A program made the translations under genes and the position numbers. A model generated the notes under the pieces. It worked only from the letters and a program-made list of their open reading frames with translations, was not told the DNA's origin and ran no database searches. A stretch of DNA of 64,000 nt from Acinetobacter brisouii CIP 110357. GTDB lineage: Bacteria; Pseudomonadota; Gammaproteobacteria; Pseudomonadales; Moraxellaceae. Numbering within the stretch: the stretch's first letter is position 1; the number at the start of each line of letters is the position of its first letter. The stretch lies in contig NZ_KI530764.1 of NCBI RefSeq assembly GCF_000488275.1, positions 39,990 to 103,989 of the forward strand. The letters are read 5' to 3'. Shown here one piece after another: positions 60,071 to 64,000 of the stretch.

Positions 60071-60778
60071 TTGATAATTGTGAAGAATACACTTTCCAAC
60101 AACAATCAAATTGAAGTGGTCTCTACTTTTTCTGAACTTGTGAATTTGCATTTTCAAGGAAATAAGAACGCCATTTGCTGGTCTCGAAATTTGATTGGTG
60201 ATTTTAAAGAGATTGTGGAAAAACTTCACTTAAAAGAAAATATTACAGAAGTTTCTGTGGAAGATCTTTTAGCATTGCAGCTTTCAGAAAAAGGTCATCT
60301 CGCGAGAGAAATTATTTTAAGTGATCTACAGCGATTAACTGATTTCGGGGCATCACCTTCTCTGAATTTACTTAAAAGTTATGAACGGGATGAAGAGCTA
60401 GATTTCATTTCAACAGATGTGTATTCCTATCATATTGATCGCTCACCCATTGAAGCGGATACTTTTTTATGTACCTATCATGGCCCTGCAAGTGATATTT
60501 TGCCTCATGATCAGGTTGAGAAAATGATTTTGGTTCCAGAAATCAGGGAAAAACTCAAAAAACTACATGATGGTTCAGAAGCTGAGTTTGAAGCTTTCCT
60601 AGAAGATAATTTCTTTGATCTGCATTACCAGCCAAAACCTGATGCAAAACCAGTGAATTTGGGCTCGGGGCATCTTTGGCGCTTGGCAGTAGATCATCCA
60701 ATGCAACAGGTCTTACCCTGTGTTCATAGAGCGCCTGCTGAAAAGGAAGGTGAGTATAGATTATTATTGATCTGTTAA
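60071..60778 (+). CDS. DUF1826 family protein
   Basis: A 235-residue protein of unknown function that I assign to DUF1826. Recognisable parts are NAICWSRNL near the start, a central DVYSYHIDRSPIEADTFLCTYHGPASDILP and the end RLAVDHPMQQVLPCVHRAPAEKEGEYRLLLIC, with conserved His and Cys that could bind metal. In other bacteria DUF1826 genes often sit near zinc-homeostasis genes, but none is seen here. The start is uncertain: TTG at 60071 or GTG at 60080; no strong ribosome site. It is monocistronic. Confidence 0.65.
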   Translation: MIIVKNTLSNNNQIEVVSTFSELVNLHFQGNKNAICWSRNLIGDFKEIVEKLHLKENITEVSVEDLLALQLSEKGHLAREIILSDLQRLTDFGASPSLNLLKSYERDEELDFISTDVYSYHIDRSPIEADTFLCTYHGPASDILPHDQVEKMILVPEIREKLKKLHDGSEAEFEAFLEDNFFDLHYQPKPDAKPVNLGSGHLWRLAVDHPMQQVLPCVHRAPAEKEGEYRLLLIC

Positions 60779-60835
60779 ATATCAATAATATACATAATAG
60801 ATAAACTTAATTTCTATAAAGTTGGACTGTTCCAC

Positions 60836-60871
60836 CTGCCCATTTCTTAAATGCTCTAGAGAAATGGGCAG
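60836..60871. terminator. 12-pair hairpin between convergent genes
   Basis: CTGCCCATTTCT (60836-60847) pairs perfectly with AGAAATGGGCAG (60860-60871). It sits between the DUF1826 gene and the flavin reductase gene and probably ends transcription from both sides, though no T-run follows. Confidence 0.6.
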
Positions 60872-60920
60872 ATCAACATCATCTATTGTTAAAGAATTAT
60901 TCATTCCACTGCATGCTGGC

Positions 60921-61415
60921 TTAAGCAATTTCCGTCTGCCCTACATGATGATATGCACGGTTAAAATAAACCAGACTCTGATCATGTTGGTTTTGTTGAA
61001 TCGCGACAATACGACACATAAAAATCGTATGTGTTCCAACTTCTTGAATTTGCTCAATCTCACAATCAAAATTCACTAAAGCATCCTCTAAAACGGGTGC
61101 TCCAGTTTCCAGTTCTGTCCAAGTTCCATGTTGAAAGCGTTCTTCAGAACTCAGTTTCGATGCAAACAGATTAGAAATATGCTCATGTTGTGCGCCTAAA
61201 ACATTTACAGTTAAGATCTTATTTTCGACAAAATGCGCATGTGACCGAGAAGCTTTATTCATACAGACCAACAATGTCGGCGGTGTATCCGTGACACTAC
61301 ACACAGCAGATGCAGTGAAACCATGACGATCAGACATGCCTGCCGTGGTCACAACACTGACTGCGCTGGTTAACAAAGACATTGCATTTCTAAAGTCTGT
61401 TGCTTCAATCATCAT
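60921..61415 (-). CDS. flavin reductase family protein
   Basis: A 164-residue FMN-binding split-barrel protein of the HpaC/RutF type. Signs are FRNAMSLLTSAVSVVTTAG, HGFTASAVCSVTDTPPTLLVCMNKAS and the C-terminal VYFNRAYHHVG. Such proteins supply reduced flavin to a partner oxygenase. It follows the MesD-like gene by 193 bases on the same strand. As MesD/MesX methionine synthesis is reported to need oxygen, this reductase could deliver reduced flavin to it; that link is inferred from position. Confidence 0.87.
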   Translation of the reverse strand: MMIEATDFRNAMSLLTSAVSVVTTAGMSDRHGFTASAVCSVTDTPPTLLVCMNKASRSHAHFVENKILTVNVLGAQHEHISNLFASKLSSEERFQHGTWTELETGAPVLEDALVNFDCEIEQIQEVGTHTIFMCRIVAIQQNQHDQSLVYFNRAYHHVGQTEIA

Positions 61416-61608
61416 TTTGTTCCTAAATTGAGTCCTAACTGGTGATTTAGATTGAGTTAATTGTGTATTTCATTTACTTCTGCACATCATCTAGATGTGT
61501 TCTAAGTAGAGTGGATACTTACTTTGGATAGGGGCAGGGCTACCTGTTGGATGAAGAATAAAATCCTATTCAATCCCAAAAGTAACCCTCGAGAGATCAC
61601 CTGAGCAA

Positions 61609-62640
61609 TTACTGCCCTGCAAGCTCTTTACGGATGATTTCCGCCCCTGCACTTAAAGCATTCAACTTGCCTGTTGCTACTCGGCGAGATAAAGGTGCCA
61701 TGCCACAGTTGGTCGAAGGATAAAGTTTATCTGCATCGACAAACTGAAGTGCTTTACGTAGTGTATTGGCTACTTCTTCTGCTGTTTCAATGCTGTTGGT
61801 TGCGACATCAATCGCACCGACCATGACTTTTTTACCGCGAATCAGTTCAATCAGATCCATCGGTACACGCGAGTTTTGACATTCGAGTGAGACAATATCG
61901 ATCTTCGATTTTTGAAGTTTAGGAAAAGCTTCTTCGTACTGACGCCATTCTGAACCTAGAGTCTTTTTCCAGTCGGTATTTGCTTTAATGCCATAGCCAT
62001 AGCAAATATGTACTGCAGTTTCGCACTTCAGACCTTCAAGTGCGCGTTCTAAGGTTGCAACGCCCCAGTCATTTACTTCATCAAAGAACACATTAAATGC
62101 AGGTTCGTCAAATTGGATAATATCTACGCCAGCAGCCTCTAACTCAAGTGCTTCTTGATTCAAGATTTTGGCAAATTCCCAAGCCAGTTTTTCACGGCTT
62201 TTGTAGTGACCGTCATAAAGTGTATCGATCATGGTCATCGGGCCAGGGAGCGCCCATTTGATGGGTTGTGTGGTTTGGCTACGTAAAAACTTGGCATCTT
62301 CAACAAAAACAGGCTTTTGACGAGATACAGCACCAACCACCGATGGAACACTGGCATCGTAACGATTACGGATGCGAACTGTCTCGCGTTTCTCAAAATC
62401 CACACCGTCAAGATGTTCAATAAACGTGGTGACAAAATGTTGACGGGTTTGTTCGCCATCACTGACAATATCGATGCCTGCATGTTGCTGTTCTTGCAAT
62501 GACAAACGTAACGCATCTTGTTTGGCTTCAACCAATTGCTCACCTTCGAGCTTCCACGGTGACCAAAGTTTTTCGGGTTCTGCTAACCAAGATGGTTTCG
62601 GTAAGCTGCCAGCGGTTGATGTTGGTAATAAAATTGCCAT
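61609..62640 (-). CDS. mesD: core methionine synthase, MesD-type
   Basis: A 343-residue protein equal to the catalytic C-terminal half of cobalamin-independent methionine synthase MetE. Zinc ligands are the His and Cys of VHICYGYG, a Glu (likely SLECQ) and the Cys of TNCGMAPLSR; the FDEPAFN and SDGEQTRQHF motifs are also present. It lacks the N-terminal MetE half that binds folate, so it should be a folate-independent synthase. With the DUF1852 neighbour it matches the described MesD/MesX pair, which makes methionine from homocysteine with an unknown methyl donor. It is 36 bases after mesX. Confidence 0.8.
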   Translation of the reverse strand: MAILLPTSTAGSLPKPSWLAEPEKLWSPWKLEGEQLVEAKQDALRLSLQEQQHAGIDIVSDGEQTRQHFVTTFIEHLDGVDFEKRETVRIRNRYDASVPSVVGAVSRQKPVFVEDAKFLRSQTTQPIKWALPGPMTMIDTLYDGHYKSREKLAWEFAKILNQEALELEAAGVDIIQFDEPAFNVFFDEVNDWGVATLERALEGLKCETAVHICYGYGIKANTDWKKTLGSEWRQYEEAFPKLQKSKIDIVSLECQNSRVPMDLIELIRGKKVMVGAIDVATNSIETAEEVANTLRKALQFVDADKLYPSTNCGMAPLSRRVATGKLNALSAGAEIIRKELAGQ

Positions 62641-62676
62641 TTTAATCTTCTATCTCTATATTCTATTTCAGGTAAA

Positions 62677-63669
62677 TTAAGCAGCGTTACGCTCTACGTT
62701 GTAATTTGCAGCCCATTGCTCAAGAATATCTCGATAAGGCTTAATAAAGTTTTCTTCCGTCCATTTGCCTTGTTTTACAGCAAGCTGACCACGTTCAACT
62801 CGGTCATATACGATTCGCGTCAATGAATAATCTGGGTACTCTAGACTTGCTTGATAGATTTGTGCCGCTGATGAATTTGCATTGTAAATTTCAGGGCGAT
62901 AAATCTTTTGGAAGGTTTCCATGGTGCTGATCGCGCTGATCAATTCAAAATCGGTATAGTCACGCAGTAAATCACCCGCAAAATAGAATGCTAAAGGTGC
63001 AACACTGCCTTTTGGCATAAAGAAGCGAACCTGTAAGCCCATTTTATGGAAATATTCATCGGTACGTGAGTACTGATCTTGCTTATACTCAACACCCAAA
63101 ATTGGATGTTCATTGGTCGTGCGGTGATAAGTCCTCGCTGTTGAAACACTCAGGCAAATCACAGGTTGCTGATTAAACTCGGCTTTAAAGGTTTCTGAGT
63201 TCACAAGATATTGATACAACTTGCCATGCAAATCACCAAAACCTTCTGGTGCGTAAGAAGTCGAGTTCTCTTTATTATGTTCTTTCAGTACCACACTGAA
63301 GTCGTAGTCGCGGACATAAGATGAGAAGCTGTTCCCGATCATGCCTTCAATACGCTGATTGGTGTGATGATCGATAATGGTGCTTTTCAGCATTTCAATG
63401 ATCGGGAAAGTTTTACCATTGCCTTCTATATCTAAATCCGCAGAAATAATATCAATTTTAAGTGAATAACGATCACCCTTCGGGTTATCTGATTGTGCTA
63501 AAGCATTGAAACGATTATTAATCATTCGAAGTGTATTACGTAGGTTCTGCTCACGGCTTTCACCACGCGCCAAGTTAGCAAAATTCGTTGTTAGACGTGT
63601 GTTATCTGCTGGCTGATAGTTTTCATCAAAACGAATGCGTTTAATTGAACATGTAAACTCTTTACTCAT
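62677..63669 (-). CDS. mesX: DUF1852 family protein, MesX-type
   Basis: A 330-residue DUF1852 protein. The start FTCSIKRIRFDENYQPADNTRLTTNFANLARG and the segment IEGMIGNSFSSYVRDYDFSVVL are family-typical. It has no recognised catalytic motif, signal peptide or membrane segment. DUF1852 proteins pair with core MetE proteins in Acinetobacter and are required for MesD methionine synthase activity. It is the promoter-proximal gene of the unit; an inverted repeat AACATGAA-N11-TTCATGTT lies about 100 bases upstream. Confidence 0.8.
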   Translation of the reverse strand: MSKEFTCSIKRIRFDENYQPADNTRLTTNFANLARGESREQNLRNTLRMINNRFNALAQSDNPKGDRYSLKIDIISADLDIEGNGKTFPIIEMLKSTIIDHHTNQRIEGMIGNSFSSYVRDYDFSVVLKEHNKENSTSYAPEGFGDLHGKLYQYLVNSETFKAEFNQQPVICLSVSTARTYHRTTNEHPILGVEYKQDQYSRTDEYFHKMGLQVRFFMPKGSVAPLAFYFAGDLLRDYTDFELISAISTMETFQKIYRPEIYNANSSAAQIYQASLEYPDYSLTRIVYDRVERGQLAVKQGKWTEENFIKPYRDILEQWAANYNVERNAA

Positions 63670-63764
63670 GGTGATCCGATACCCTAATTTCTAAATTAAA
63701 ATCTAAATTTCTTAATGATGTGATTTATACCTGAATCATTACATGAATAAAAATGATTTTATCT

Positions 63765-63791
63765 AACATGAAGATGAGTAAAATTCATGTT
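63765..63791. promoter_or_regulatory. inverted repeat before mesX
   Basis: AACATGAA (63765-63772) and TTCATGTT (63784-63791), perfect eight-base arms 11 bases apart, about 96 bases upstream of the mesX start. The layout fits a LysR-type regulator site. Confidence 0.5.
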
Positions 63792-63920
63792 TATGGATTT
63801 TGTTATCCTGCTTAAAAATGAAAAGTCAAAAGATGCAAAACAGGCATGCACAGAAAATGGCAATTCAATGAGAATCCAAATCCCGTACTTGACTTGGAGA
63901 TATCAATATAAGAATTTTCT

Positions 63921-64000
63921 ACTTATGAACTTATGAACTTATGAACTTATGAACTTATGAACTTATGAACTTATGAACTTATGAACTTATGAACTTATGA
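63921..64000. repeat. 8-bp tandem repeat array (ACTTATGA)
   Basis: Ten exact copies of ACTTATGA fill 63921-64000 and run off the window, so the array is longer than seen. Such perfect octamer arrays change copy number easily by slippage. Confidence 0.95.

Larger units (their letters stand above)
63670..64000. other. upstream region of mesX
   Basis: 331 bases to the window edge with no gene. They contain the inverted repeat at 63765-63791 and the octamer array at 63921-64000. No S-box, B12 or MetJ-type site was recognised. Confidence 0.55.

Noticed and set aside
60822..61079. 85-residue plus-strand ORF
   Set aside because: It is antisense to the flavin reductase gene and begins at the hairpin; reads as a shadow.
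63921..64000. CRISPR array
   Set aside because: The 8-base units have no spacers; it is a simple tandem repeat.

Overview
The window looks like chromosomal DNA of an Acinetobacter species. It is AT-rich and gene-dense. Three things point there: a ribA protein with the usual N-terminus, a methionine synthase core protein (MesD type) beside a DUF1852 protein (MesX type) and a flavin reductase, and AAHS and OprD-type uptake genes for aromatic acids. This is inferred from recognised protein families, not from a database search. No rRNA, tRNA, CRISPR array or complete transposon was seen.

Layout. 0-8.3 kb: two tandem membrane-type GGDEF genes (the first cut by the window edge), an AraC/alkyl-DNA methyltransferase fusion, a TetR/NAD(P)H-oxidoreductase divergent pair with duplicated operators, a membrane GGDEF protein and a hipBA toxin-antitoxin pair. 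8.4-10.5 kb: a TetR/MFS efflux pair. 10.6-18.9 kb: an IclR-controlled six-gene catabolic operon (AAHS transporter, shikimate-dehydrogenase-like protein, TIM-barrel isomerase or dehydratase, two KstD/fumarate-reductase-like flavoproteins, NIPSNAP protein) that ends at a strong terminator. 19.1-28.1 kb: a TetR gene, acyl-CoA dehydrogenase, thiolase, CoA-transferase, a second AAHS transporter and an OprD-like porin. Together these two blocks suggest uptake of an aromatic or alicyclic acid, ring oxidation and conversion to acetyl-CoA.

28.5-38.8 kb: a GAF-GGDEF gene, then a dif/pdif-like XerC/XerD site at 29707-29734. Next come an HxlR regulator, an operon of Old Yellow Enzyme, SCP2-like protein and two alpha/beta hydrolases, an MDR reductase, an acuR-acuI pair with a NemR/AcuR-type operator, and a periplasmic HIUase/HbpS pair. 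Three related intergenic repeats bracket these modules. Genes left of the dif-like site run mostly on the + strand and those just right of it mostly on the - strand, as near a replication terminus.

38.8-54.5 kb: an HprRS-like two-component system with an ATTAC-N6-GTAAT box, a GNAT gene, then four large cyclic-di-GMP proteins interrupted only by ribA: GAF-PAS-GGDEF-EAL, PocR-PAS-GAF-PAS-GGDEF-hemerythrin, MASE1-GGDEF and MASE3-PAS-GAF-HD-GYP. 55-59.9 kb: a TetR gene divergent from a five-gene operon (SDR, azoreductase-like, P-loop ATPase, AvrD-like, MDR reductase). Its content resembles syringolide or gamma-butyrolactone signal synthesis and is the best candidate here for an undescribed system. 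60-64 kb: a DUF1826 protein, the flavin reductase/MesD/MesX methionine synthase group, and an 8-bp tandem repeat running off the right edge.
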